The notes under the pieces: model-generated | The model's database searches: none | Told to the model about the DNA's origin: nothing | Seen by the model: the letters and a program-made list of their open reading frames with translations, nothing else | Source of the DNA: Piscinibacter gummiphilus | GTDB taxonomy: Bacteria; Pseudomonadota; Gammaproteobacteria; Burkholderiales; Burkholderiaceae_C | Direction of reading: 5' to 3' | Length of the DNA: 64,000 nucleotides | NCBI RefSeq assembly: GCF_002116905.1 | Contig: NZ_CP015118.1 | Span: 2,914,001 to 2,978,000 of the forward strand | Shown here: positions 18,672-30,328 of the stretch, one piece after another | Layout: the number at the start of each line of letters is the position of its first letter | Position numbering within the stretch: position 1 is the stretch's first letter | Translations under genes and position numbers: made by a program

Positions 18672-19463
18672 ATGGCCACGACGATCCACCCCACCGCCGT
18701 GATCGAGCCGGGTGCCCAGCTGGGCGACTCGGTGACCGTGGGCGCCTACAGCGTCATCGGCCCGAAGGTGCGCATCGGCGACGGCACCACCATCGGGCCG
18801 CACGTCGTGATCCAGGGCCGCACCACCATCGGCCGCGACAACCGCGTGTTCCAGTTCGCATCCCTCGGCGCCGCGCCGCAGGACAAGAAGTACAAGGGCG
18901 AGGACACCGAGCTCGTCATCGGCGACCGCAACCTGATCCGCGAGTTCGTCACGTTCAACACGGGCACCGTGCAGGACGGCGGCGTCACGCGCGTCGGCAA
19001 CGACAACTGGATCATGGCGTACGTGCACTTCGGGCACGACTGCCAGCTCGGCGACCACATCACCATCTCCAACAGCGTGCAGCTCGCGGGCCACGTCACC
19101 GTGGGCGACTGGGTCACGCTCGGCGGTGTCACGCTGATCCACCAGTTCTGCAAGATCGGCTCGCACGTGATGACCGGCATGGGTTCGGCCATCGCGCAGG
19201 ACGTGCCCCCGTTCATGATCACCACGGGCGCACCCGCCGAGGTGCGCGGCCTGAACAGCGAAGGCCTGCGCCGCCGCGGTTTCTCGCCCGAGCGCCTGGC
19301 CGTCATCAAGCAGATGCACAAGCTGCTGTACCGCCAGGGCCTCACGTTCGACGCTGCACGCGAGGCCATCGCGGCGCTCGCAGGCACGGTGCCCGAAGCC
19401 GATGGCGACGTGGCGCTGATGACGCAGTTCTTCGCAGCCTCCACCCGCGGCATCTTGCGTTAA
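18672..19463 (+). CDS. lpxA: acyl-ACP--UDP-N-acetylglucosamine O-acyltransferase
   Basis: First step of lipid A synthesis. The 263-residue protein is mostly hexapeptide repeats (IHPTAVIEPGAQLGDSVTVG onward), with the catalytic His in YVHFGHDCQLGDH and a C-terminal helical domain (GLRRRGFSPERLAVIKQMH). ATG 18672 is preceded by GGGAGACCTGCG and gives the standard family length. Confidence 0.97.
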   Translation: MATTIHPTAVIEPGAQLGDSVTVGAYSVIGPKVRIGDGTTIGPHVVIQGRTTIGRDNRVFQFASLGAAPQDKKYKGEDTELVIGDRNLIREFVTFNTGTVQDGGVTRVGNDNWIMAYVHFGHDCQLGDHITISNSVQLAGHVTVGDWVTLGGVTLIHQFCKIGSHVMTGMGSAIAQDVPPFMITTGAPAEVRGLNSEGLRRRGFSPERLAVIKQMHKLLYRQGLTFDAAREAIAALAGTVPEADGDVALMTQFFAASTRGILR

Positions 19464-19468
19464 GCCCC

Positions 19469-20614
19469 ATGGCAACCGACACACCGCGTTTCGCGATGGT
19501 CGCGGGCGAGGCGTCCGGTGACCTGCTGGCCGGCCTGCTGCTCGGCGGGCTGAAGGCGCGCTGGCCAGGGCTCGAGAGCCACGGCATCGGCGGCCCCCGC
19601 ATGGCCGAGCACGGCTTCCAGGCCTGGTGGCCCCACACGAAACTCGCGGTGCGCGGCTACACCGAGGTGCTGCTGCGCCTGCGCGAGCTGCTGCGCATCC
19701 GCCGCGAGATGGGCGACCGCGTGCTGCAGGAGCGGCCCGACGCCTTCATCGGCGTCGACGCGCCCGACTTCAACCTCGGCCTCGAGACGCGGCTGAAGGC
19801 GCAGGGCGTCAAGACGATCCACTTCGTGGGCCCGTCCGTCTGGGCCTGGCGCAGCGACCGCATCCTGAAGATCGGGCAGGCCGTCGACCACATCCTGTGC
19901 CTGTTCCCGTTCGAGCCCGCGCTGTACGCGAAACACGGCATCGGTGCCACGTACGTGGGCCACCCGCTGGCCGACACCATCCCGATGGAGGTGCCGCGTG
20001 ACGCCGCGCGCGCCGCGCTGGGCCTCGCGCCGGGCGACACCGTCGTTGCGCTGCTGCCGGGCAGCCGGGGCGGCGAGATCAAGTACATCGCGCCGAAGCT
20101 GCTCGCCGCCGCCGAGCTGATGGTGAAGCAGCGGCCGGGCCTGAAGTTCGTGCTGCCGGTGGTGCCGGGCCTGCGCAAGCTGGTGGAACCGCTGGTGCCT
20201 CGCCTCGCGCCCACCGCCGGGGTCGTGCTGCTCGACGGGCGTTCGCACGAGGCGCTGGCCGCCTGCGACGTCACGCTGATCGCCAGCGGCACCGCCACGC
20301 TCGAGGCCGCGCTGTTCAAGCGGCCCATGGTCATCACCTACACCATCCACTACCTGGAGTGGCTGCGCCTGCGCCGGCTCCAGCTGCAGCCGTGGATCGG
20401 GCTGCCCAACATCCTGTTCAACGAGTTCGTGGTGCCCGAACTGATCCAGCAGAAGGCCACGCCCGAGGCGCTCGCGCAGGGCGCCTTCGACTGGCTCGAC
20501 CAGCCCGCGCGTGCCGCGGCGCTGGCCGAACGTTTCGCCGGGCTGCACCGCGAGCTGCGCCGCAACACCGCCCAGGCGGCCACCGATGCGATCGAAAAAG
20601 TCCTCGCGGCCTGA
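19469..20614 (+). CDS. lpxB: lipid-A-disaccharide synthase
   Basis: GT19 glycosyltransferase condensing UDP-2,3-diacylglucosamine with lipid X. The 381-residue protein has MVAGEASGDLLAG, the FVGPSVWAWRSDRI segment and ATYVGHPLADTIP. It lies 5 bases after lpxA, and its last 29 bases overlap the start of rnhB. Confidence 0.97.
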   Translation: MATDTPRFAMVAGEASGDLLAGLLLGGLKARWPGLESHGIGGPRMAEHGFQAWWPHTKLAVRGYTEVLLRLRELLRIRREMGDRVLQERPDAFIGVDAPDFNLGLETRLKAQGVKTIHFVGPSVWAWRSDRILKIGQAVDHILCLFPFEPALYAKHGIGATYVGHPLADTIPMEVPRDAARAALGLAPGDTVVALLPGSRGGEIKYIAPKLLAAAELMVKQRPGLKFVLPVVPGLRKLVEPLVPRLAPTAGVVLLDGRSHEALAACDVTLIASGTATLEAALFKRPMVITYTIHYLEWLRLRRLQLQPWIGLPNILFNEFVVPELIQQKATPEALAQGAFDWLDQPARAAALAERFAGLHRELRRNTAQAATDAIEKVLAA

Positions 20615-21251
20615 GCAGCTGGGCCTGCACTTCGACGTCACCGGGCTGATGGCCGGGGTGGACGAGGCCGGCCGCGGGCCGCTGGCCGGTCCGGTCGTGG
20701 CCGCGGCGGTCATCCTCGACGACCTGAACCCCATCCAGGGCCTCGACGATTCGAAGAAGCTCACCGAGCGCGCGCGCGAGCGGCTCTTCGACGAGATCCG
20801 GGCGAAGGCGCTGTGCGCCTGCATCGCCGAGGCCACGGTCGAGGAGATCGACCGGCTCAACATCCTGCACGCCACCATGCTCGCGATGAAGCGCGCGGTG
20901 GAGGGGCTGCGCCTGAAGCCGGCCAAGGTGCTGGTCGACGGCAACCGCATTCCCGTGATCAAGATCGCGGCCGAGGCCATCGTGGGCGGCGACGCCAAGG
21001 TGCAGGCCATCTCGGCCGCGTCCATCCTCGCGAAGGTGCACCGCGACCGGCTGCTGCAGACGCTGCACGACGCCCACCCGCAGTACGGCTTCGCCGGCCA
21101 CAAGGGTTACCCGACCGCCGAGCACCTCGCGGCGCTGCGGGCGCACGGCGCCTGCGTCCACCACCGCCGTTCGTTCGCCCCGGTGCGCGAGGCGCTCGAG
21201 ATCGTGCGGCTGACCGAGGTCACCGCGGTCGTCGAGGTGCGGGCCCCATGA
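20586..21251 (+). CDS. rnhB: ribonuclease HII
   Basis: Removes RNA from RNA/DNA hybrids and misincorporated ribonucleotides. The 221-residue protein contains the catalytic DEAGRGPLAGPVVAAAV block, LDDSKKL and the late motif ISAASILAKVHRDR. The chosen ATG (20586) overlaps lpxB by 29 bases and leaves about 22 residues before the AGVDEAGRG motif. Its stop overlaps the next ATG (ATGA). Confidence 0.95.
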   Translation: MRSKKSSRPEQLGLHFDVTGLMAGVDEAGRGPLAGPVVAAAVILDDLNPIQGLDDSKKLTERARERLFDEIRAKALCACIAEATVEEIDRLNILHATMLAMKRAVEGLRLKPAKVLVDGNRIPVIKIAAEAIVGGDAKVQAISAASILAKVHRDRLLQTLHDAHPQYGFAGHKGYPTAEHLAALRAHGACVHHRRSFAPVREALEIVRLTEVTAVVEVRAP

Positions 21252-22018
21252 CGGTCAAGCACGTCACCTCGCGCGACAACCCGCTGCTCGTGCGCCTGCG
21301 GAAGCTCGCGGGCGACCCGGGCGGCTACCGCAAGGCCGGGGAGGTCTGGCTGGAGGGTGACCACCTCGTGTCGGCCTTCCTGCATCGGGGTGGCCGTGCG
21401 CCGCAGGCCGTGATCACCGAACGGGGCTGGGAGAATGACCGGCTGCGTGAACTCGCCAACCAGGCGGACGCCGTGGCCATCGTGCCCGAGGCGCTGATGG
21501 CGGGCCTGGGCACGCTCGAGTCGCCCGTGCCGCTCGGGTTCGTCGTGCCGTGGGCGGGCGCGGGTGCGCCGCGGCCGAGCGAACCCACGGTGGTGCTGGA
21601 CCGCCTGCAGGATGCGGGCAACGTGGGCGCCGTGTTGCGCAGTGCATCGGCCTTCGGTTTCACGCAGGTGGTGGCGATCAAGGGCACGGCCGCGCTGTGG
21701 TCGCCCAAGGTGCTGCGCGCCGGCATGGGAGCCCACTTCGCGTTGCACCTCGTCGAAGCCGCCGATCCATCGGTGCTCGATGGTCTGCGCGTGCCGCTCG
21801 TGGCCACCAGTTCGCATGCCGCCCAGGCGCTGCACGAGGTGCGATTGCCGTGGCCTTGTGCGTGGGTCATGGGACACGAAGGGCAGGGCGTGTCGGCCGA
21901 CCTGATGGCGCGTTGCGCGCTGGCACTGCGCATTCCCCAGCCCGGCGGCGAGGAGTCGCTCAACGTGGCGGCCGCGGCGGCGGTGTGCCTCTACGAATCG
22001 GCGCGCCAGCGCGCCTGA
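21248..22018 (+). CDS. TrmH/SpoU-family RNA 2'-O-methyltransferase
   Basis: SAM-dependent methylation of a ribose in rRNA or tRNA. The 256-residue protein has an N-terminal substrate-binding domain (about residues 1-100) and a SPOUT domain with motif 1 DRLQDAGNVGAVLRSA, motif 2 WVMGHEGQGVS and motif 3 IPQPGGEESLNVAAAAAV, the knot that holds SAM. Translational coupling with rnhB is by ATGA. The target base cannot be assigned from sequence; RlmB-like and TsnR-like roles are both possible. Confidence 0.88.
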   Translation: MTVKHVTSRDNPLLVRLRKLAGDPGGYRKAGEVWLEGDHLVSAFLHRGGRAPQAVITERGWENDRLRELANQADAVAIVPEALMAGLGTLESPVPLGFVVPWAGAGAPRPSEPTVVLDRLQDAGNVGAVLRSASAFGFTQVVAIKGTAALWSPKVLRAGMGAHFALHLVEAADPSVLDGLRVPLVATSSHAAQALHEVRLPWPCAWVMGHEGQGVSADLMARCALALRIPQPGGEESLNVAAAAAVCLYESARQRA

Positions 22019-22028
22019 CCGGCCCGGA

Positions 22029-22961
22029 TCAGTCCGCCGGTGCGTCGACGATCGACGCGATCACCTCGAACAGCCATCGCAGCGCTGGATCCTGCTCGCG
22101 CGCCGCATGGAACGCGATCACCACCTCGATGGGCGGCAACTCGAGTGGTGCCGGAGCGCGTACGAGCCCGAAGTCGCGTTGCCAGGACGGAGCCAGCACG
22201 TCCGGCACCGTGGCGATGGCGGGCACCTGCTGCAGCACGCGGGGCAGCGAGGAAAAACGCGGGCTGGTATAGGCCACGTGCCGCGAGCGGCCCAGTGTGC
22301 GCAGGGCCTCGTCCACCGTGCCCTCGAGCGCGTTGCGGTAGGTGACGAGCAGGTGGGGCAGGGCGACGTAGCGGTCGAGCGTCAGCGCGGCGTCGCCGCC
22401 GAGCAGGCCGGGGCGGTGCATGCAGCAGTAGTGCACGGTGGCCAGCGGGCGCTGGTGTTGCCAGCCGGGGGCGCCGTGGAACCCGCCCACGGCGAAGTCG
22501 ACCTCCTCGCGCGCCAGCATGTCGGGGAGACGGAAGCGGTCGGTGATCAGCACCTGCACGCGGGCGTCCGGTGCATCGCGGTGCAGCCTGGCGAGCAGCG
22601 GGGCGAGCAGCCACGCGTCGACCCAGTCCGGCAGGCCGATGCGGAAGGTGCGCTGGGTGGCCCCGGGGTCGAACGCCGGTTCCTCGGTGACCAGCGCCTG
22701 GATCCCCTGGAGCACCGGGACGAGCGCGGCCTGCAGGGCCAGGGCGCGGGGCGTCGGCTGCATGCCGCCGGGAATGCGCACGAGCAGCGGATCGCCGAAG
22801 ACAGCGCGCAGCCGCGCGAGGGCACCGCTCACCGCCGGCTGGCCCACGTGCAGGCAGGCCGCGGCCCGCGAGACGCTCCGCTCCCGCAGCAGCACGTGCA
22901 GCGTGATCAGCAGGTTGAGGTCGACGCCCCGGAAATCGCGCTCCCTGATATCGGTCATCAA
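22029..22961 (-). CDS. LysR-family transcriptional regulator
   Basis: A 310-residue LysR regulator with an N-terminal winged HTH (LNLLITLHVLLRERSVSRAA, then HVGQPAVSGALARLR) and a two-lobed effector domain beginning TFRIGLPDWVDAW. It converges on the RNA methyltransferase with 10 bp between stops and is divergent from the exported metallo-beta-lactamase-fold gene, its most likely target. The inverted repeat 2 bases upstream of its start suggests autoregulation. Confidence 0.93.
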   Translation of the reverse strand: MMTDIRERDFRGVDLNLLITLHVLLRERSVSRAAACLHVGQPAVSGALARLRAVFGDPLLVRIPGGMQPTPRALALQAALVPVLQGIQALVTEEPAFDPGATQRTFRIGLPDWVDAWLLAPLLARLHRDAPDARVQVLITDRFRLPDMLAREEVDFAVGGFHGAPGWQHQRPLATVHYCCMHRPGLLGGDAALTLDRYVALPHLLVTYRNALEGTVDEALRTLGRSRHVAYTSPRFSSLPRVLQQVPAIATVPDVLAPSWQRDFGLVRAPAPLELPPIEVVIAFHAAREQDPALRWLFEVIASIVDAPAD

Positions 22962-22962
22962 G

Positions 22963-22996
22963 CCAATCGATTTGCGTGATACAGGGTTTCGATTGG
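22963..22996. promoter_or_regulatory. candidate LysR operator (inverted repeat)
   Basis: CCAATCGA (22963-22970) is mirrored exactly by TCGATTGG (22989-22996) with an 18-base spacer. It lies directly upstream of the LysR start and within the 147-bp divergent region with the metallo-beta-lactamase-fold gene. Perfect 8-bp arms in this position are what a LysR dimer or tetramer site would give. Confidence 0.6.
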
Positions 22997-23108
22997 ATCA
23001 TGCGTCCCAGCCGATTTCAAACGGCCCTGCGGACACAGGGCTTCGGGGCGGGCGTATTCTCCGCGCCGGATGTCCGCGTTCGATCTTCACCTTTCTGAAA
23101 GCACTCCC

Positions 23109-24089
23109 ATGTTCGCCCTGACCCCGCTGAACCGCACCCTCCGCGCCGTCGCGCTCTCCGCCGCCTTCGCGGCCGGCTCGGCCGTCGCACTGCCCGTCCT
23201 GGCCGCCGCCCCCCAGGTCAAGACCCAGGCCCCCGGCTACTACCGCATGATGCTCGGCGACATCGAGGTCACCGCGCTGAGCGACGGCACCGTGGACTTG
23301 CCGGTCGACAAGCTGCTCGCCGCCCCGGCCGCGAAGACCCAGGCCGCGCTGGCCAAGGCCCACCTGAAGGTGCCGCTCGAAACCTCCGTGAACGCCTTCC
23401 TCGTCAACACCGGCTCGCGCCTCGTGCTGATCGACGCCGGCGCCGGTGCACTGTTCGGCCCCACGCTCGGCAAGCTGCTCGAGAACCTGCAGGCCGCCGG
23501 CTACAAGGCCGACCAGGTCGACGACATCGTCATCACCCACATGCACCCCGACCACGTGGGCGGCCTCGCCCCGCAGGGCACGCCGGTGTTCCCGAACGCC
23601 ACGGTGCACGCCGACAAGGCCGACTCGGACTTCTGGCTCTCGAAGGCGAACCAGGACGCCGCCCCGGCCGAGTCCAAGGGCTTCTTCCAGGGCGCGATGG
23701 CGTCGTTGAACCCGTACGTGGCCGCCGGCCGCTTCAAGGCGTTCACGGCCGACACCGAGATCGCCCCGGGCGTGAAGTCGAGCGCCGCGCACGGCCACAC
23801 GCCGGGCCACACCGTCTACGTGGTGGAGAGCAAGGGCGAGAAGCTGCTCCTGATCGGCGACCTGATCCACGTGGGCTCGGTGCAGCTCGACAACCCGGAC
23901 GTCACCATCGCGTTCGACAGCGACCAGAAGCGCGCGCTGGCCGCCCGCAAGGCCGTGTTCGCCAAGGCGGCGAAGGAAGGCGCCGTCGTGGGGGCGTCGC
24001 ACCTGCAGTTCCCGGGTCTGGGTCGCCTCGTGGCGCAGGGCAAGGGGTACCGCTGGGTGCCGGTGAACTACACGGCGCAGGTGCGCTGA
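23109..24089 (+). CDS. exported metallo-beta-lactamase-fold hydrolase
   Basis: A 326-residue MBL-fold protein with a Sec-type signal peptide (hydrophobic segment about residues 12-30, cleavage likely near VLAAAPQ). The zinc motif THMHPDHVGG is followed by a downstream His in AAHGHTPGHTVYV and an Asp in LLIGDLIHVG, completing the usual binuclear site. The frame is open 39 bases upstream, but ATG 23109 puts the signal peptide at the start. The substrate is unknown; homologous folds act as lactonases, thiolesterases or beta-lactamases. Confidence 0.85.
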   Translation: MFALTPLNRTLRAVALSAAFAAGSAVALPVLAAAPQVKTQAPGYYRMMLGDIEVTALSDGTVDLPVDKLLAAPAAKTQAALAKAHLKVPLETSVNAFLVNTGSRLVLIDAGAGALFGPTLGKLLENLQAAGYKADQVDDIVITHMHPDHVGGLAPQGTPVFPNATVHADKADSDFWLSKANQDAAPAESKGFFQGAMASLNPYVAAGRFKAFTADTEIAPGVKSSAAHGHTPGHTVYVVESKGEKLLLIGDLIHVGSVQLDNPDVTIAFDSDQKRALAARKAVFAKAAKEGAVVGASHLQFPGLGRLVAQGKGYRWVPVNYTAQVR

Positions 24090-24100
24090 GGCGGCACTCG

Positions 24101-24124
24101 GGGAGGGCGCCGCGGCGCCTTCCC
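24101..24124. terminator. GC-rich hairpin between convergent genes
   Basis: GGGAGGGCGC (24101-24110) pairs with GCGCCTTCCC (24115-24124), one G-T pair, in the 46-bp gap between the convergent metallo-beta-lactamase-fold and ppsR genes. There is no clear T run, so it may be a weak bidirectional terminator. Confidence 0.45.
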
Positions 24125-24135
24125 GCGCGAGGAGG

Positions 24136-24957
24136 TCAGTACATCAACCGGTCCGGCCGGATGTCCCGCAGGATCGTGGTGGCGATCTCCTCGATCGACT
24201 TGTGCGTGGACGACAGCCACGAGATGCCCTCGCGGCGCATCATCGACTCGGCCTCGGCCACCTCGTGGCGGCAGTTCTCGATGCTCGCGTACTTGCTGTT
24301 CGGGCGCCGCTCGTTGCGGATCTCGCAGAGGCGCTCGGGCGCGATCGTGAGGCCGAAACACTTGGCCTTGTGGGGCGCCAGGCTGGCCGGGATGGCCCGC
24401 CGTTCGAAGTCTTCCGGGATCAGCGGGTAGTTGGCCGCCTTGATGCCGTGCTGCATGGCCAGGTAGAGCGACGTGGGCGTCTTGCCGCTGCGGCTCACGC
24501 CCACCAGGATCACGTCGGCCTGTTCCAGATTCTTGGCCGACTGGCCGTCGTCGTGGGCCAGCGAGAAGTTGATGGCCTCGATGCGGTCCGTGTACTCCTG
24601 GCTCTTCGAGATGTCGGAGAACCGGCCCACGCGGTGGTTCGACGTGATGCCGAACTCGGTTTCCAGCGGTTCGATGAAGGTGTTGAACATGTCCAGCACC
24701 ATGCCCTTGCACTGGGTCTTGAGGATGGCCAGCAGCTCGGAGTCGACCAGCGTGACGAACACGATGGAGCGGCGGCCCTCCAGTTCGGTGGTGTGGTTGA
24801 TCTCGCGGACCACCTGGTGCACCTTGTCGACGGTGTCGATGAACGGGCGGCGGACGTGGCGCGGCTTGATCGTGAACTGCGCCAGGATCGAGTTGCCGAA
24901 GGTCTCGGCGGTGATGCCGGTGCCGTCAGAGATGAAGTAAACGGTGCGATTGAGCAT
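24136..24957 (-). CDS. ppsR: PEP synthase regulatory protein (bifunctional kinase/pyrophosphorylase, DUF299)
   Basis: Switches PEP synthase off by ADP-dependent phosphorylation of a Thr near its catalytic His and on again by Pi-dependent dephosphorylation. The 273-residue protein starts TVYFISDGTGITAET and has the P-loop-like GVSRSGKTPTSLYLA. An in-frame ATG 30 bases upstream (24987) would add MSEPPHLQVF; I prefer 24957 because an AGG lies about 9 bases before it and the family begins there. It is divergent from its target gene ppsA. Confidence 0.93.
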   Translation of the reverse strand: MLNRTVYFISDGTGITAETFGNSILAQFTIKPRHVRRPFIDTVDKVHQVVREINHTTELEGRRSIVFVTLVDSELLAILKTQCKGMVLDMFNTFIEPLETEFGITSNHRVGRFSDISKSQEYTDRIEAINFSLAHDDGQSAKNLEQADVILVGVSRSGKTPTSLYLAMQHGIKAANYPLIPEDFERRAIPASLAPHKAKCFGLTIAPERLCEIRNERRPNSKYASIENCRHEVAEAESMMRREGISWLSSTHKSIEEIATTILRDIRPDRLMY

Positions 24958-25166
24958 GAAAACCTGCAAGTGCGGGGGTTCCGACATGATAGGCAAAACC
25001 CCGTAGAATCCGGCCCAAGTCTTTCCCCATATGCACGGTCGATGCCTACACCCACTCGAACAACGCGCCTGACCGTGCGCGGCCATCTGCTGGAGCCCTC
25101 GAAGCATTGCTCGGGTTCGCTGGGCCATGGGAGCACACCGGTTTTTCATCATCACGGAGCTTTCCC

Positions 25167-27563
<2,397 letters not shown>

Positions 27564-27581
27564 TCCAGCGCGACGGCGGCC

Positions 27582-27878
27582 GTGCCCGAGTCCCTGCTGC
27601 TCGCACGGTCGCTGAAGCTGCTGGCCGAGATCGCGCTCCTCGCGTGGCTCGGCCAGGCGGCGCTCGGCGCGCTCCTCGGCGCCGGGCGTGACCGCAACGT
27701 GGTGTATGGCCTGTTCCGGGCCGTCACGTCACCACTGCGGTGGGTGTCCGGCCGGTGGCCCACCGGCTGGTCGCCCCGGGTGCGCACCTCGCTCACCGTC
27801 GTCCTGCTCCTCCTGCTGTGGATTGGCGCGCTCGCCTGGAAGGTGAGCCTGTGCCTCGGCGCGGCCGCCTGCCGCTGA
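27582..27878 (+). CDS. small two-helix membrane protein
   Basis: A 98-residue protein with two hydrophobic segments (about residues 10-32 and 70-90) separated by a basic loop, and no family that I recognise. GTG start 19 bases after the ppsA stop. Codon use matches its neighbours. It may be co-transcribed with ppsA; no function can be assigned. Confidence 0.6.
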   Translation: MPESLLLARSLKLLAEIALLAWLGQAALGALLGAGRDRNVVYGLFRAVTSPLRWVSGRWPTGWSPRVRTSLTVVLLLLLWIGALAWKVSLCLGAAACR

Positions 27879-27958
27879 CCGCCACGCGCGGGTTCTCCGG
27901 GATCGACACGCCCCGCGGGGGCGACCCAGAATGCCGGGTCCGGTCCGGAGCCCTTCCC

Positions 27959-28213
27959 GTGCATTCCCCTTCCGCTTCCGATCCACCCCGCTGGCGCCTC
28001 GTTCGCGCCGTGACCCTGGTGCTGCTGGCCGTGTGGTTCGGGGTCACCTTCGTCACGACGTTCTTCGCCCGTGGGCTCGACCTCCGCTGGTTCGGCTGGC
28101 CGCTGAACTACTGGATCGCCTCCCAGGGGGCGCTGCTCGTGTTCCTGCTGCTGATCGGCGTGTACGCCTTCGTGATGGATCGCCTCGACGCGGCCGACGC
28201 GGAGGCGGGCTGA
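27959..28213 (+). CDS. DUF4212 small membrane subunit of a sodium:solute symporter
   Basis: An 84-residue protein with two membrane helices (about residues 16-36 and 53-74). It contains the DUF4212 pattern FFARGLDLRWFGWPLNYWIA, followed by QGALLVFLLLIGVYAF. The GTG at 27959 is preceded by CCGGAG. It lies 1 base before the VC_2705-type symporter, its usual partner. The C-terminus is acidic (DRLDAADAEAG). Confidence 0.85.
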   Translation: MHSPSASDPPRWRLVRAVTLVLLAVWFGVTFVTTFFARGLDLRWFGWPLNYWIASQGALLVFLLLIGVYAFVMDRLDAADAEAG

Positions 28214-28214
28214 C

Positions 28215-30326
28215 GTGTTCCGTTTCTTCCCGGTGCCGGGGCCTCGTTCGTTCACGCAGCAGCTCAACCGCGTCTACGCCGGCTACACCGTTGGCCTCCT
28301 GTTCTTCATCGCCGCGCTGGCCATGCTGGAGCAGATGGGCCTCGGCAAGCGCTGGATCGGGCTGATCTTCCTGCTGTCCACCGTCGTGCTGTACGCGGGC
28401 ATCGGCATGCTGTGCCGCACCACCGACGCCGACGAGTACTTCGTGGCCGGCCGGCGGGTGCCGGCGGCCTACAACGGCATGGCCACGGCGGCGGACTGGA
28501 TGTCGGCCGCGTCCTTCATCAGCCTGGCGGGCACGGTGTACCTGCAGGGCTATGCCGGCCTCGCGTTCATCCTCGGGTGGACGGGTGGCTACTGCCTCGT
28601 GGCGCTGCTGCTGGCGCCGTACCTGCGCAAGTTCGGCGGCTACACCATCCCCGACTTCCTCGGCGAGCGCTACGGCGGCAACCTCGCCCGCGGCGTCGCG
28701 GTGCTGGCCACCGTGCTGTGCTCGTTCCTGTACGTGGTGGCGCAGATCTACGGGGTGGGCCTGATCACCGCGCGGCTCACCGGCGTCACGTTCGAGATCG
28801 GCATCTTCCTGGGCCTCGGCGGCGTGCTGGTGTGTTCGTTCCTCGGAGGCATGCGGGCGGTGACGTGGACCCAGGTCGCCCAGTACATCGTGCTGATCAT
28901 GGCCTACCTGGTGCCCGTGGTGTGGCTGTCGGTGAAGCAGACCGGCGACCTCGTGCCGCAGGCGATGTACGGCGCCCAGCTGCAGCAGTTGAGCGAACGC
29001 GAGCGGCAGCTCGAGCACGATCCGAAGGAGCTGGAGGTGAGGGCGCTCTTCCAGGCGCGGGCCGACGAACAGCGCTCGCGGCTCGCCGACGTGCCCGCCG
29101 CGCTGGCGCGCGAGCACGACCTGGCCCGCGCGCGGGTCGACGCCCTCCGCACCGCGCAGGCGTCCCAGGCCGAACGCCAGGCGGCCGAGCGGGCGCTGGC
29201 CGCGCTGCCGGTGGACGAGGCCGCGGCCCGTGCGGCGTGGACGCAGGCGCAGGCCGGCGACGAGATGCGGTCCCGCCCGCTCGGCGGCATGCCGCCCCAC
29301 GCGACGCCGTTCGCGGGCGACCCGGACGGCAGCGAGGTCGACCGCGCGGCCTTCGACGACTCGCGCAACAACTTCCTGGCCCTCGTGTTCTGCCTGATGG
29401 TGGGCACGGCGGCGCTGCCCCACGTGCTGATCCGCTGCTATACCACGCCCTCGGTGCGGCAGACGCGGCAGTCGGTGACGTGGTCGCTCGTGTTCATCCT
29501 GCTGCTGTACCTGTCGGCGCCGGCGCTCGCGGTGATGGTCAAGCACGAGGTGTTCACGTCCCTCGTGGGCACGCCGTTCGACCGCCTGCCGGCCTGGATC
29601 GCCCACTGGACGAAGGTGGATCCGACCCTGCTGTCGGTCGTCGACATCAACCTCGACGGGCTGCTGCAGCTGGGCGAGATCCGCATCGGGGCCGACATCG
29701 TGATGCTCGCCACGCCCGAGATCGGCGGATTGCCCTACGTGGTCTCGGGCATGGTGGCCGCCGGCGGGCTGGCCGCGGCGCTGTCCACCGCCGACGGCCT
29801 GCTGCTGACCATCGCCAACGCCTTGTCGCATGACCTGTACCACCGCATGGTCGACCCGCACGCCTCGGCCCGGCGGCGGGTGATGCTGTCGAAGATGCTG
29901 CTGCTCCTCGTGGCCCTGGCCGCGGCGGCGGTCGCCGCGCAGCGGCCCACCGACATCGTCTTCCTGGTGTCGGCCGCCTTCTCGATCGCCGCCTCGGCGT
30001 TTTTCCCGGCCCTGGTGCTGGCGGTGTTCTGGCGCCGGGCCAACGGGTGGGGCGCGGTGTGCGGCATGGCGGCCGGCCTCGCCCTGGCGCTGTACTACAT
30101 GGTGCGCAACGAGACCTGGCTGCGGGGCGTGTTCGGGGTCACGACCGAACCCTGGCTCTGGTTCGGCATCCAGCCCATCTCGGCCGGGGTGTTCGGCGTG
30201 CCGCTGGGCTTCGTGGTGATGGCGGTGGTGAGCCTGCTCACCGGGCCTCCCGATGCCCGTGCCATGGCCCTGGTGGACCGGCTCCGGGCCCCGGCGGAAG
30301 CGGCTCCCGCCTCCGCGAGGACATGA
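28215..30326 (+). CDS. VC_2705-type sodium:solute symporter
   Basis: A 703-residue inner-membrane symporter of the SSS family, probably for acetate or another short organic acid. The LeuT-like core is visible: residues 72-110 with DADEYFVAGRRVPAAYNGMA and AADWMSAASFISLAG, and later VSGMVAAGGLAAALSTADGLLL. Between two membrane helices it carries a hydrophilic, Arg/Glu/Ala-rich predicted coiled coil (about residues 244-385). GTG start. It follows the DUF4212 subunit by one base. Confidence 0.88.
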   Translation: MFRFFPVPGPRSFTQQLNRVYAGYTVGLLFFIAALAMLEQMGLGKRWIGLIFLLSTVVLYAGIGMLCRTTDADEYFVAGRRVPAAYNGMATAADWMSAASFISLAGTVYLQGYAGLAFILGWTGGYCLVALLLAPYLRKFGGYTIPDFLGERYGGNLARGVAVLATVLCSFLYVVAQIYGVGLITARLTGVTFEIGIFLGLGGVLVCSFLGGMRAVTWTQVAQYIVLIMAYLVPVVWLSVKQTGDLVPQAMYGAQLQQLSERERQLEHDPKELEVRALFQARADEQRSRLADVPAALAREHDLARARVDALRTAQASQAERQAAERALAALPVDEAAARAAWTQAQAGDEMRSRPLGGMPPHATPFAGDPDGSEVDRAAFDDSRNNFLALVFCLMVGTAALPHVLIRCYTTPSVRQTRQSVTWSLVFILLLYLSAPALAVMVKHEVFTSLVGTPFDRLPAWIAHWTKVDPTLLSVVDINLDGLLQLGEIRIGADIVMLATPEIGGLPYVVSGMVAAGGLAAALSTADGLLLTIANALSHDLYHRMVDPHASARRRVMLSKMLLLLVALAAAAVAAQRPTDIVFLVSAAFSIAASAFFPALVLAVFWRRANGWGAVCGMAAGLALALYYMVRNETWLRGVFGVTTEPWLWFGIQPISAGVFGVPLGFVVMAVVSLLTGPPDARAMALVDRLRAPAEAAPASART

Positions 30327-30328
30327 TC

